A stretch of 64,000 bases of DNA from Yponomeuta sedellus (GCA_934045075.1 OW203725.1:22947714-23011713); one strand, 5' to 3'; positions 33,346 to 46,000 are shown, numbered from the stretch's first letter. Program-made: numbers and translations. The notes: generated by a model not told the origin, from the sequence alone.

Positions 33346-33548
33346 ACAGACTTTTTTTATAAAAATACGTCTTCACTAAAACACTCCTAGAGCCGTATTA
33401 TTTTATGTGTGGTTACACCTTTTCCCTATAAAATCTCCACCAGACTATTTTACTGAGCATTTTTAAGAGTTTGAAGGAATTGTACAATTATAATTAATTG
33501 AGGAATTAATAAGAAGAAATTGAGAATAAGGTTTACAGTGTCATTTAT

Positions 33549-33665
33549 AAAACTCGATTCCACTAAAACACCCTTAAGAGGCCGTTAAAGCCAGTATACA
33601 ACAGGAATTTCTCTTATAAACGGGCTTTAGCACCGTTGTGAATGTGTTTTAGTGAAATCAACTTT
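33549..33665. mobile_element. Small foldback element
   Basis: GATTCCACTAAAACAC at the left pairs with GTGTTTTAGTGAAATC at the right. AAACACTCC-type motifs also recur at 33380 and 36385. Confidence 0.45.
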
Positions 33666-35057
33666 TTATTAATAATACCGTTATACTCGTATTCTAAACA
33701 CACCTTTACAGCGCCTGTGTTAACGAAAACTAACTCTAACCAAATTGGCTTGCTTTGACCTAATTCATGATACTCATATGAAAACCGGGTGGCATTGCAA
33801 ACCGTTATACTATATTTGCTAAATTAATTCGGGAGATTCATACCTCTATGAAGTTTTGATTTGATTAAACTCGGGAGTTATGTACACCGCAAGTTTTATG
33901 TTCGGGCCCTTTACTCTTGTCGTCGACATTGCGATATTACGTTACAATTGAATTAAGAAAAGCACATTTAACTTGGGATAATTCAGAGGCTCCTTGGGAC
34001 CAATTCGAAGGCTATAACATGCGTTATTATTATTATTATTTTTTAATTACAAACTCTCCTAAACAATGAAGCTAAAGATTGGCCACTGCATCTACGTAAT
34101 GAGATGATTTATACGGCGTTCGTGGCATCTTCAACCACACTAGGTGGGTGAAGGGACCACTCAGAAACGTTAAAGAATTAGGCGTATTGATATATTAAAG
34201 TCGACAGCGCATCAACTTATACACACAAGCACTATACTTGGTTTCATTACGGGCGACATTGCAACAAAAATGAGAAAGCTGACCTGCTGTCGAACTGTAG
34301 ATCCCTATATCTGTATCAACCATGTACGAAATTACGAAACACATACAGAAATCGGTCCACAGAGAGCCACATCCGGTTCTCAATAAGCTCCGTGCCTGAT
34401 AACAACAGGATGGTCAATGCATAACTGTATGTATGTACCAATCTACCTATTATTGTTATCGATCACAAAGAGGAATGTAAATCAATACAAGCCGGAGATG
34501 TGTCCTTATTCTGTATAGCTGACTCACTTCACTAGCATATTCAGAATAAGGAATTACTAGCTTTTGCCGGCGACTCAGTTCGCGTGGACTTAAGCAGCTA
34601 CAAAATTTTGCAACCCCGCGTTCACTCCTTTAGGGGTTAAATTTAAAAAACGGCGAAACACGTGTTTAATCAATTGTGTTGAAGAGTATTTATTTTAAGT
34701 TTCAAAAACATTATACCTTCCACACATGGCAATCCCTTAGGGGCGCTCCCTTAGGGGTTGAATTTCAAAAAATCCGGTCTTATTTCTTGCCTACATTATA
34801 TACCGACCCTCTGTGAGTGAGTCAGTCAGTCAGAACTTTGAATTTTATTTATATATTTAATTAAAAAAATCCTCTGGGTCTTAGGTATTTCAATGTAAAC
34901 AATAAACATTTTGTTTGTTGAATGTAACGGTTGTAATGGAGAAAAAGTCAGCGAGAAAGAAATCCACCCTGACCATGTTTTCTCAAATTATTTTACATTT
35001 ATATGTAAAGTAATTTGAGATAATAATTTGAAATAATTTGATTTAATCTAATACCTA
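33666..35057. other. No gene; repeat M copy and LINE-like 3' sequence
   Basis: 34085-34170 is a repeat M copy. 34630-34800 carries a duplicated CCCTTAGGGG / TTTAGGGGTT(G/A)AATTT motif typical of LINE 3' regions. No exon is supported. Confidence 0.4.
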
Positions 35058-35145
35058 CTCGTCGGAGTGGTCCCTTCACCCATCTAGTGTGAGTGAGAAT
35101 ACCACTGGACGCTGTATAAATCATCTCATTACGTAGATGCAAAAG
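35058..35145. repeat. Repeat M fragment
   Basis: TCGGAGTGGTCCCTTCACCC...GGACGCTGTATAAATCATCT is the inverse of 1040-1115. Confidence 0.55.
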
Positions 35146-35305
35146 GCCAATCATCATCATCACTCGTACCAAGTTATGTATTATTACATAACTTGGTATG
35201 TGTAGGTATTAGATTTAAGCTGATGTGTAGGTAATCAACGGATTCTATAAGTGTAATCCGTAGCTTGCAATACAGTAGAAGAGTAATCTGAAGTATAATT
35301 ACTAT

Positions 35306-35425
35306 ATAAAACCTATTTAGAGGCTAAAAATTCCACCCATGCCGGGATTCGAACCCGCGACCTCTGGCTATAGGCTCTGGCTGACCTTAGCACGGGTTAG
35401 TGGATTAAAAATAAAAAAAGTATAT
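35306..35425. repeat. SINE-A hybrid fragment
   Basis: A minus-oriented core is joined at GGCTATAGGCTCTGGCTGAC to the plus-oriented 3' block CCTTAGCACGGGTTAGTGGA. This is the same kind of collapsed inverted pair as at 31928. Confidence 0.75.
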
Positions 35426-35760
35426 AATTATTATGTATGAGTATCGCGAGTCATTAAGAAATACTTTAAGCACCGATTAGATAATAGTTACTTTTAAGGT
35501 AGAAGATAGCTGAAGATATTCATATTAGAATGAGCAATTTAACAGAATACCACCGCAATAAGATAGAGTAGAGGGCACCACTCGGTTTGTCTTTCAGTGT
35601 GATCTGTAGGTCAACCGTTTAAGATGATTACAGTATCCGTGTCTCTTCACGGTCCTCTCCCTTCTCGTCCAGTTTTCTGCAAACCTGCTTAGTCTTTGTA
35701 TTGTTGAAAATCCATTAATATATTTTTTCAGAAAAAGTTACAAACTTTATTAACTCCATG

Positions 35761-35956
35761 AATTTAAAAACCTATTTAGAGGCTAAAAATTTCACCCATG
35801 CCGGGATTCGAACCCGCAACCTCTGGCTATCCGTGCCAGCGCTCTACCAATTGAGTAATTGCTCAATTGGTAGAGTGCTCGCACGGATAGCCAGAGGTTG
35901 CGGGTTCGAATCCCGGCATGGGTGAAATTTTTAGCCTCTAAATAGGTTTTTAAATT
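35761..35956. repeat. SINE-A palindrome, 95-bp arms
   Basis: 35761-35855 and 35862-35956 are inverted copies with only two mismatches I can find, separated by 6 nt (TAATTG). Each arm carries the B-box GGGTTCGAATCCC. The plus 3' block continues to 35998. The arms are far more alike than separate SINE-A copies are, so the pair probably formed by inverted duplication of one copy or by gene conversion. Confidence 0.9.
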
Positions 35957-36456
35957 TGTTCCTTAGCACGGGTTAGTGCATTAAAAAATAGTAAAAAATA
36001 GTGTAACTCCATGAAATCAGATAAAAATTCAAGATAGCGCCGCGGCAATTTCATAGTTTTTTTCAAACTCAGCGGTATAAAAGTAAAGTTTTAAGATCCC
36101 AAATCCCGAGATTTTCTAAGTTTTAATAAAAAACTTTTACTTCTCTGGCCTATAGTTTTATTCAACCACCGCCAATGTAGCTATTTCAATAAAAAAAACG
36201 ATTATCGTCGTCGCTAAACACAGATTGAAAAACTCTGTTTCAAGTAATCTTAACTGGTAAGCTACTTTATATCGACTATACAGATAACTGCAAATAGCTC
36301 ATAGTAATTTAAGATCGTTAGATTTCTTCCAAATTTATTTCAGTTGACACATGTTTTTTTTATAAAAAATAAAACACGATTCCTCTGAAACACTCCTCAC
36401 AGGTAGTTTAAATTATCAAATTGGTCGTTACGTCTTTCCCTTCACCACAGACTATT

Positions 36457-36492
36457 TAAACTGCAACTGAGGCACTCCTCAGTTGCAGTTTA
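36457..36492. repeat. Short perfect palindrome
   Basis: TAAACTGCAACTGAGG, a CACT spacer, then its exact complement (16-bp arms). It lies about 280 bp upstream of the AIG1-like start codon. Confidence 0.85.
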
Positions 36493-36769
36493 AGAATTAA
36501 AGTCGCATTTTTATATTATACTTATTTGTAGTCATTCTTACACATTTTTTACATTTGACGGGATGAACCCATTTCAACACAGCCGTGTCGATAATATTTA
36601 AAACATTAACACATATCACAATCACTTTACGAATGCTCATCATTAGTCAGTGCAAGCGAACGACCCATAATAGTCGTTCTTTTTTAAAATTAAATCATTC
36701 CATAGAAGTCGTTCCTTTTTCAATTTATATATTTTTATTTAAATATCTTTTTATTTTTTTCTGAACAAA

Positions 36770-36922
36770 ATGCTTCGCCCCGTGTTTCACTTGGCAGTAT
36801 TTTCGTTGAATATGTACACAATATGGTACGACCAGACGCATGTGGATATACCTTTTCCTAATAAAGAAATCGCTGAGCTGCCTATGAAGGCCCGCTGCAT
36901 GTTTTTGACTATGTGGTGTTTG
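36770..36922 (+). CDS. AIG1-like gene, exon 1
   Basis: 51 codons from MLRPVFHLAVFS to LTMWCL, ending in a strong GTGAGT donor. The ATG context AAAATG is favourable. Confidence 0.85.
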
Positions 36923-39501
36923 GTGAGTTAAAACTTTTGTATATAGCTTAGTGATATTATTTACCTTGTTTTAATACCGTTCCTTCAGTTAATTCTACTC
37001 TGCTTTACCATACTAACACAAAAATGCACTGTCGACGTCGATACAATAATAATATATCTGTGTATTTTCTTTTGTACAATAAAGTGTTCTCTAATCATCT
37101 ATATAGTGATTAATCGACTGCATTCAGTAGCATCGTTTACACCAGATAAGCGAAGGAACTACTCAGACGCTGTAGTACCAGAGAAGTTGTTTATCTATCT
37201 ACAATAATAACATAATATTTTTTTGAAAATGTAGATCATTATCTTACTGTAGTAAGGACAAAATTAGCATGTATTAGATACCAGATGTGTATAAACACGA
37301 TTCCTCTAAGACAATCCTTGTATTAAAGCGCTCGTGGCCTTAGTCGAGTAATTGGAATCAATCACTCAAGTTAAGCAACAACAGGCGCGGTCAGGTGCTG
37401 GATGGTTGATCGTCCCGTTACTACCGCTAGTGGCATTCTTCCGAGCTCTTCGCAAGGCACGCTAAGCCGTGGGTGCCGGCTGTCATTTAATGGCAGTCGT
37501 TAAGCTAAGAGGCCTTATTGGCGGCTTGATAACTTCTGACAGTAAGGCCCGCCACTCTCTTACAAACCTCCACCAACCCGGACTTGGCCCCCGTGGTGGA
37601 GTATGACCTAACCTTTTGCAATGCAGGATGAGACCCGTGCCCTAGCAGCGGGGACATACGGGGTTGCAATCGCAATCATTGTTTTCGCATTTGAGGTGTG
37701 TTTTAAGGAACTGTGTTTTTATAAACAACACTGTTCGTATACACAATATACAATTAGATACTTTGTAGCAGAATCAACTTCAAGAAGGCTGACTACCTCA
37801 GCGCTTGAAATTACCAATCCGCAGTGGGCACGCGTGGTAAATGCGCCCATACTCTCTCTCTCTTTTTGAGAGAAGGCCTGTGCCCTGCAGTGGATCGTTT
37901 TGTTTTTAGTTACTCTCCTTACATTCCCCTAGTTTATTTATTCAGGGACCTTGATTAAATGGTAACATTAAACACAATAACAGGGGGCATTACCCCTATC
38001 ATAAACCGGGGGATGGGCAGCAGCGCCCCCTGCAGTACAGTTCCACCGAACTGCGATCCCCAACCCGCATGGCCAGCGTGGGGATTATGGGTATTACCCC
38101 CCAATGATGGCACAACCTTGCGCTATGGCGCTCATTAGGGGAGGGCTATGTCCAGCAGTGGACTAATATAGCCTGAAGAAGAAGAAGAAACGTAGTGTAG
38201 GACGCGCTCCGACCAGGTGGGATGACGATCTACGGAAAACTGCCGGCAGATGTTGGATGCGGCAAGCTGAAGACAGGGCGCTATGGCGCTCATTAGGGGA
38301 GGGCTATGTCCAGCAGTGGACTAATATAGCCTGAAGAAGAAGAAGATTTATTTGGGAAGCAAACAGTACAATGAATAAAATGACTAAAACATTAACAAGA
38401 TACAAATACCAGCAAAACCCCCACTTATAACTAATACAGAAACAGGGACATTAGAGACAATTAATTATTGATATTTTCAACTGTGGTGCTTCTAAGCTCA
38501 ATTTTATAAGTCCAAAAATTTATGACAAAAGTGGTGTCGGCCTAGAGAATAGCACCAACCTCTTCCCGCGGGTGTCGTAAAAAGCGACTAAGGGACACAA
38601 ACCGGGAGGTGGGCAGCAGCGCCCCCTACAGTACAATTCCACCAAACTGCGATCCCCAACTCGCATGCCCAGCATGGGGATTATGGGCACTACCCCCTAA
38701 TGATGGCACAACCTTGCGCTATGGCGCTCATTAGGGGAGGGCTGTGTCCAGCAGTGGACTGATGTGGCCTGAAGAGAGAGAGAGATGTCCAGCAGTGGCC
38801 TAGTAGAGCCTGACGACGAAACACAATAAATTAATTAATAAACCAAAAATACTTATTAATTTAGTTAATTAACACAACTGTTTGTTTCAAGGCTACACAA
38901 CGAAAACAAAAAAATAGATTGACTGTATAAGTAAACGAAAGCATTTTTTCAATCATTTCAGGCACTGCAAACGTTATACTTCGCCGCGGCACTGCTGAAC
39001 GACATCTTCGGCACAAACGAAGCGAAACCAACAAGACTCCCATTCATCCGAATAACTAAGGACACCCTATTCAGCCTCGCCTTCCCAGTAGCGGTCTACG
39101 TGAGCATCGCATTCTGGACCATCTACAACATAGACCGAGAGCTGATATTCCCGAAAATCCTGGACGCCGTCTGCCCTAGCTGGGTCAACCACACCATACA
39201 CACAGCCGTCACCGTTTTCGCTCTAATAGAGCTAGTCGTTACCTACAGAAAGTATCCACCGAAAGTTCTGGGCTACACGCTGGTCAGTCTATTTCAGGTG
39301 CTTTATATAGGGTTTTTGTTCACGTTTTACTTCAATTTCGATATGTGGGTGTACCCGTTTTTAGCGGTGTTGAATTGGCCCGTGAGGATCGCGTTCTTTG
39401 TGTTTACTCTGAGCGTCGGCCTAGGAATGTATGTTGTGTGTGAGAAGTTAAACAACCTTGTGTCGTCTATGCGAGTCAAGCTACATTTTAAGCAGAAATA
39501 A
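36770..39501 (+). CDS. AIG1/ADTRP-family membrane protein (2 exons)
   Basis: CDS join 36770-36922 and 38962-39501, 230 aa, phase 0. Known members (AIG1, ADTRP) are multi-pass membrane threonine hydrolases of branched fatty-acid esters (FAHFAs). Seen here: about five to six hydrophobic segments; FLTMW (T47) at the place of the family's catalytic Thr; FWTIYNIDREL, then PSWVNHTIHT (H128/H131, family catalytic His region), and MWVYPFLAVLNWPVRI. Donor is TTG/GTGAGT and acceptor TTTCAG/GCA. Family length is about 230-245 aa, so it looks complete. The 2-kb intron is filled with SINE-5S, SINE-E and RTE tails. It faces a caspase gene tail to tail. Enzyme activity is inferred, not shown. Confidence 0.88.
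37327..37668 (+). repeat. SINE-5S in AIG1-like intron
   Basis: Near full length, from AAGCGCTCGTGGCC with the 5S-like block AACAACAGGCGCGGTCAGG to GGGGACATACGGGGTTG. Confidence 0.8.
37785..37906 (+). repeat. SINE-E fragment in intron
   Basis: CTCAGCGCTTGAAATTACCA ATCC, GGGCACGCGTGG and CTGTGCCCTGCAGTGGATCG; same orientation as 18222. Confidence 0.55.
37975..38820 (+). repeat. Cluster of three RTE-like 3' tails (families D/F)
   Basis: GGGAGGGCTATGTCCAGCAG appears at about 38140 and 38297, with one change at 38738. Blocks of GGTGGGCAGCAGCGCCCCCT precede the first and third. The middle one has TGGGATGACGATCTACGG and CAAGCTGAAGACAGGGC. These are repeated 5'-truncated landings of one LINE family in this intron. 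Confidence 0.65.
38962..39501 (+). CDS. AIG1-like gene, exon 2
   Basis: 179 codons plus TAA, starting ALQTLYFAAALLND after the acceptor. It holds the family signature (DRELIFP, NHTIHT, MWVYPFL). Confidence 0.88.
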   Translation, partial: ALQTLYFAAALLNDIFGTNEAKPTRLPFIRITKDTLFSLAFPVAVYVSIAFWTIYNIDRELIFPKILDAVCPSWVNHTIHTAVTVFALIELVVTYRKYPPKVLGYTLVSLFQVLYIGFLFTFYFNFDMWVYPFLAVLNWPVRIAFFVFTLSVGLGMYVVCEKLNNLVSSMRVKLHFKQK

Positions 39502-39550
39502 CATGTGGGGTATCTAGCAAGGGATATGTAAGTAAGATATATTATCTGTC

Positions 39551-39556
39551 AATAAA
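39551..39556 (+). terminator. Poly(A) signal of the AIG1-like gene
   Basis: AATAAA 50 bp after the stop codon, followed by a T-rich stretch. Confidence 0.65.
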
Positions 39557-39592
39557 TTATTGTTAATTCTTTTTCTCGTTGTCTTTCTTTTT

Positions 39593-39708
39593 TTAAAACC
39601 TATTTAGAGGCTAAAAATTCCACCCATGCCGGGATTCGAACCCGCGACCTCTGGCTATCCGTGCCAGCGCTCTTTCCAACTGAGGTAATGGGCGACTCAC
39701 CGCCTGAC
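39593..39708 (-). repeat. SINE-A between convergent genes
   Basis: Minus-oriented 3' part and tRNA-like core (CCGGGATTCGAACCCGCGAC to GGGCGACTCACCG). It sits between the poly(A) signals of the two facing genes. Confidence 0.8.
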
Positions 39709-39729
39709 TGACTTTGACCCAGCAAATAT

Positions 39730-39761
39730 TTTATTTAAATTACTTTTAGGTTTAGTTTATT
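39730..39761 (-). terminator. Poly(A) signals of the caspase gene
   Basis: TTTATT (AATAAA on the minus strand) at 39756-39761 and 39730-39735, 59 and 85 bp past the stop. Confidence 0.5.
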
Positions 39762-39819
39762 TTTTACATTTTCATAATAATAATAACAATGTTAATGATA
39801 ATATTATAGATATTATTAT

Positions 39820-40040
39820 CTAAAACTTTAAAATCTTCGTCAATGTAAACTGCGTCTCTGGTATTCCTTTCTTGTTATGCAAATCGGGGTTCGTATTGTA
39901 CGTGATCCGTTCGAGCGCCACTCGCCTGTTCACTTCGGTGAGGATCCTGAGGAGATCCAGGCTCCCGGCCAGGTCTTCGAGCGCGCTGCAGAGCTCTTGA
40001 ATCAGCCAGGAACCGTTAACATCCCGCCACGATACGTAAT
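39820..40040 (-). CDS. Caspase exon 6 (small subunit)
   Basis: Acceptor TTCTACAG then ATTACGTATCG. Encodes YVSWRDVNGSWLIQELC...DLLRILTEVNRRV...TQFTLTKILKF and TAG, the caspase p10 end. Confidence 0.92.
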
Positions 40041-43000
40041 CTGTAGAACAAACATGTTAGCAGCAGGTCTTTGCAGGACAGCCAGCTTACTATGAGCCAT
40101 GAACACTACGGAATACGTGCATATGCCCTTTACAGACCTGCGTTTCGATTATGTAACTTTTCACGTATACACCTGTGTGCGAAAGCGGAATATTTACTTA
40201 CCTATACCGCGTAGATAAGAGGCGTAATAGGTATCACACGGAAGGAAGCGCTCGTGGCCTAGGCGAACCGAGTGATTGGAATCAATCACTTGGTTAAGCA
40301 ACAACAGGCGCGGTCAGGTACGATAACGAGGTATCACACATAGTGGAAACCGCATTTCAGTGCATATCTGAGACATGACAGTGATATTGAGACGTAATTT
40401 TACGACCACGTCCATTATAAATTTCAGTTTGAACACAGATCTATACGTTAAAAGTTACATAATCGAGGCATTGATGCATATAATAATAAGAATTGAAGGG
40501 TTTTGACTTATCGTTGGTATTTTAATGAGTGTTTTTGTAAGACATAGTGACCAGGATGTTGTGATGAGATAAGAAACCGGATACGGGATCCTCGGCTGTC
40601 GTGGACTTGTTTACCTGCCTATTCTTGACTGCAGCAATGTGCTCCTTGACCCTTACCGCGATAGGTTTTACCCAAGAAAACATCATTGGTTTTACCTAAC
40701 AAATAATCGCGATCAGACCCGTTTAATATTTAACTATGTATGAGTATCGCGAATCATTAAGAAATATTGTCCTCTTTTCTTTGTCTGACTTAAGGCGGTG
40801 AGAAATACCTTCAACAGTAGAGTATAGTATCAGGAAATCTGCGTGAGTCGGTACCAGGAAGGCGTTTCCACTAACACCGTCATGCACGATTCTTCCCGAG
40901 TCCAGGTTGTGTCCTCTGCATGCCTGTAGTTGCCACCCAAAAAGTTTATTGTCTCAATTTAATTTTCCTATTTAAATATGAAAAATATATATGTAGTTAG
41001 ATAGAGAACTATCTACATATATATTTAGGAGGAGGAGGAAAATTAACAATACGAATGTTCCACTGGTTTGGACATATTGAGAGGATGAAAGCAAAAATTA
41101 ACGAATAATAATAATATCGAGAAAATTGAATAACAAGTCGGTACAGAGAATGGCGTGACGAAGTATCAACGTATTACGATAATAGGGGAAAGTACATAGA
41201 GGTTTTAAAACAGTGATTTAGTTTTATTTAATGGCATTACTAATATTTAGTAATCATATAAATAAACTTAGGTTATGCCTAGGTTATACTGCCTTCGACC
41301 ATTTTGACTGAAACACCAATAACACAGCGTGACGTCACGCTTAGGCTAACATTAATTTGTTTACTTTCTTTGGATGCGCGTAGACACATTTGATGTTTGT
41401 ATACCTAGACGTCATCGTCACAAACCGATTCAACGCCATGACACTGCGAGCTGTTTTCCCACAGATAATTTTTTTTTTTACGTAGCCTCGTTTGTGTCCC
41501 ACTGCTGGGCAAAGGCCTTCCCCAACTCAGACCAGATGTTTCTGTCTTGTGCCACCTCAGACCACTCTGGGCGTCGGTCGAGATCGTCTCGCCAACGTTT
41601 TCTTGGCCTACCTCTCCTGCGACGACCTCCTTGTGTCCAGACTGCAAGGTTGAAGTGGAGCTGGGCAGGGCATATCAGCAGAATGCACCCGGATAGGTGC
41701 GCAAGACTTGCCACCGAGTGGGATTTAAAATTATTTTAGAAAAATGGCTTTAGTGTTCGTAAAAATGAAATTGAAATGTACTTCTTAAGTTCTTCGTAAT
41801 GTGATTATGAAAACATTTATTTATCATTATCAACATAACAAGAAACTTATGGCAACTATTTTTAGAGCCTACAGTCTAGGGCCTAGTGTCAACAATGTAG
41901 GACTGTAAAAAGCGCCGAAATTTTATTAATTATTTTAACGAAAATTGATTAAATCCCTTGAATGTTCATACAACGTTCTAGGCTGTTTGCTTTAAAAATA
42001 GTTATCATAGATATTAAGAATATTGATGTTTACTTTTTCGAAAAAAAATTACGTGTTATGAAACAAGTTACGATTTTTATTCCATTGGTGGCGCTTTAGC
42101 ACCCCAAAGCGTCTTAAAACCCATTTTTGTTCTTATAAAGTTATCTTATTCGATCGGTGGCGCTCTCGGCGCTAGATAGCACCCCAAAGCCCCTTAGATT
42201 AGATTAGCACTGTTCATTGTACACACCAGAAAACAAAATACATAAAAAGGCTTACATATCTAAGTATTGCCGTATACAATTGGCGGTCTTATCGCTAAAA
42301 GCGATTTTAAAAACCTATTTAGAGGCTAAAAATTCCACCCATGCCGGGATTCGAACCCGCGACCTCTGGCTATCCGTGCCACGGCTGGCACGAATAGTCA
42401 GAGGTCGCGGGTTCGAATCCCGGCGGGGGTGGAATTTTTAGCCTCTAAAAAGGTTTTTAAAATTGTCCTTAACAGGGGTTAGTGCATTAAAAATAAAAAT
42501 AGTATATATATATATATATATACTTAATACAATAAATATTACTAATTTATTAACACTATTTTTGTGAAGTTATCCTGTATACCTGCAAGATGAACAGCTT
42601 CGGTTTGCCGAGCAAACTGCGGTGCCCATGCTGGAAGTGCACCAACAAGTCCTGGAAGTTGTAGGGGCGGTCGGCGGCCATCAGTCCCCCACCGGAGAAC
42701 CCATGGGTCAGGATGACCACAGCCACGCAGGCCGTCTTGCTGTGGTCCCGTTTGGTCACTGAAAACGGGTTAATTGTTCCGTTTCATATTGCAAAATATT
42801 CCATATCAAAAAAAAAAAAATTACGTTTATTCATCAAATTTAAAAGAAATATTTAAAAAATACAAAGCTAGTATGACAGCATAATCTTTATCTACTCAGG
42901 CTGAGATTATAATGTCTTAACTTACATTCAGAATTAAGTTTTTCTTCAAATTAGATGAAAAAACGAAAATAATGTTTTTTTGACCAACGACTTCTTGCAA

Positions 43001-46000
43001 TATGAACGCTTTTTGCAATATTTTATTATTTATTTTTTATTTATTTATTTTTGGGAAACTTGCAGCAATGACTAAAAATAAGTTTCCGCATATGGTAACT
43101 AAGTATAAAACTCCACTACAGCACCGAGGACGCGTCCTTGAAGGCTCGTAAATTAAAAAAGAAAAGCAAACCACTGCCATAGTACCAGATAATGCGTCCA
43201 TGCATCCGAAAGGGTACCGAGATGATAGTTGATACTTCTTTGCCTTACTGTGGTTATGTTTGAGTTAAATAGATCAATGTCCAAAATATCACTCAAGGAG
43301 TTAAATAGATTACTCGCTCGTGCAAAGAAGCTATTTTGTCTGTAGTTAGTCTTCGTAACAGGGACGTCTAGTCTCAGTGACCGCCGTGAACTAGATCTTG
43401 CAGGGACAACGACTTTAATATTAGCTAGTAATTCCGGGCTATCTATGGAACTATTTGCTATTTGAAAGAGATAGGTAAGGTCGGCTACACGTCTACGTAC
43501 CTGTAATGGTAAGAAATAATGTCTGATGCAACGAGATAAATAGTCTTTATCCATTGTGTTTGTTTTGAATTGTGGATATCATAAGAATCTCCTCTGGATA
43601 GACTCAATTCTATCAACATAGCAAGCATAGCGAGGGTTCCAAACTTGCGATGCGTACTTACTCCAGGATACTATGAACGAACGAACAGTATGGTATTTTA
43701 ATAGTTTTAATATTGTTGAATTTAGAACTGCATCTTATGACGAAGCCCAGAGATCTGGAGGCTTTTTTGACGATTGATTCCAAGTGATTATCATATTTGA
43801 GATTGGAATCCTGAATCACACCCAGATCTCTTACAGAATAAACATTTGACAAAACTTGGCCCTTGATAGTATACATGAAATTAGTTAAGGCAGTTTTCCG
43901 CGTAAATGATGTCTTAAGGCATTTTGAAACGTATAGATCCAACTTATTTAATATGAACAATATGATATTCTAAAATGCTATACAAAATGTCTTCTATCTC
44001 CCTCCAAAATGGTAGAGACTGATGATGGCTGACCTCTGCGTTGTGCTCGTGAACGAGTGCTGTTCGCGTGTATGGCCGCAGCACTTAATATGTTTCTATC
44101 CATTGGCGAGTGTAGCTTTATTTTAAGAGGGGCGGGGGGCTTACCTTACCAATACCACTTGCTGACGTGAAGGAAAATATTGTGCGGAAACCCCGGTGGC
44201 TGAAGTGTCAACATACCTCAGCGCCTTCTACGTACAACGGTCTAACTATGAGGATATGTGCGAAAATCTCAGATCTAACTAAACATGATTTAACAATTAT
44301 TAAATATACTGTATAGTTACAGTAACGGTATCTCGATAATATAGAAATGAATCGCTGAATTTGTTGGTAAGCGCAAATCTCGAGAGCAGCTGAACCAATT
44401 TCGGTGGTTATTTTTGTAGAATATTTCTTAAAGTACGACGATGGTTCTTACGGAGAAAGAGAAACTTACGAAGTTCGCTGGGTCAGCTAGTCATAAATAA
44501 ATATTCGTGAATATTTATTAAAATTCGTGATTTCCGACTTTTGGCTCGAAAATTTGAATCCAAATTGAAAGTGGTAAGACAATGTTTTTAGGCATTATCA
44601 TGTATTATGTTTTTTTTTATTGTCGTCCTATATGCGTTAACAAGTGAAGCCACAAAGTAACTGGCGCCGACCATAAGATGCTCGGACGATAATAATTTCT
44701 TACGATTTTCATTACAGTATCCTTATAATTTTATTAATACTTCATTATTTCTAGACATGTTTGTTTATATAACGAAGACGCATGGTTATTGTTGTTGTTA
44801 ATTCTGTAATTTATCAATGTTGTGTCTATCTAGTAGATAGTTATCTATTACTAACTAATTGATTGTTAGTGGGAAATAATAAACTTACTTATATTTCATT
44901 TCATTCAGCTTTGGTCGACGTTTGACTAGACCATTGATAAAAAACTTTAACATATAGGAAGCATTATCTGGTCTCAGTTCGTTGTATGTTGGCTCGATGT
45001 GTTTTGGCTCTCGTCCATACTCTACCATGCAGTCATCACACGTAAAGGATGTAACTAGATTATAAGCTTTCATAATGATATTTTCATGTAATGTTACTTA
45101 TATGTTGTGAAATGTATAAAATAAAATCTCAAGCTGTTGCTCGTCCTATCATCATTGAATTTTACTTTAAATTCAATGCTATCATTCATCTCATTAAGGC
45201 TGCTCTTACGTCGAGCATTCTGTCTAGCTCGCACAATTTGTCACTAGTAAAATGACAAAGGAGAAAACATATTTATTACAGCAATAGTTACAGTCTGTTA
45301 GCTTTTTCTATACCTCGGGCTCTAGAGTAGGCTTCTCCGAAAGCACACGAGTGTAATACTACTTCCTGCTCCGTATAAAACTTTTCTTTACTCTTTTGAA
45401 AAATATGTAAAGTTAAATTCATATTAAAGTAGAGCCAATTTAATAGGCCACATTTGCCATGTGTCAGTTTTAGCTTCATAGTGAGGTGAACTGCTAAAAA
45501 ACATCGATTAAATCGAATGATTCGATACGGACTTCAAACATTTATGAATCGAATGCAGTTATTGTGAAAGAGTACGTATAGGTACTGTAATTTTAATTGA
45601 GTTCCATCGAAAATCAAATCAAATAAACAATTATTAATGAAATCCCTGTCCCATCATTGTCTAACCAAAATTTATAAAACAAAATAAGAGACGTATATAG
45701 TTTAACCAAGAAAAACTGCATTTATTCACTAGAACTAATAGAACTATAACGAGTGTTGTCATCGTCATCACTGCTGTCCGCTCCCAAAGATATAATAAAT
45801 TCTTCTTCGATAATGTAGTATATTCTCACATCTCGTTCAAAATCATCGAAAATTATTTTCTTTGTTTTCTCGACGACTTTTCTCCAGTCTTCTGAAGTGA
45901 CTTCTGCACATGCAGTTTGTAGCAGAACCATCATTTTTGCAGTACTGAAGGGTGGCTCAGTATTGTTACGCGCTATTTCATCAATTACATAGCAAGGCTT

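Noticed and set aside
36640..36660. Initiator-like TCAGTGCA upstream of the AIG1-like gene
   Set aside because: A 5-bp motif match without a supporting TATA or DPE is too weak to call.
39100..39501. AIG1-like gene starting in exon 2
   Set aside because: Exon 1 at 36770-36922 has the family N-terminus, a strong donor and matching phase.
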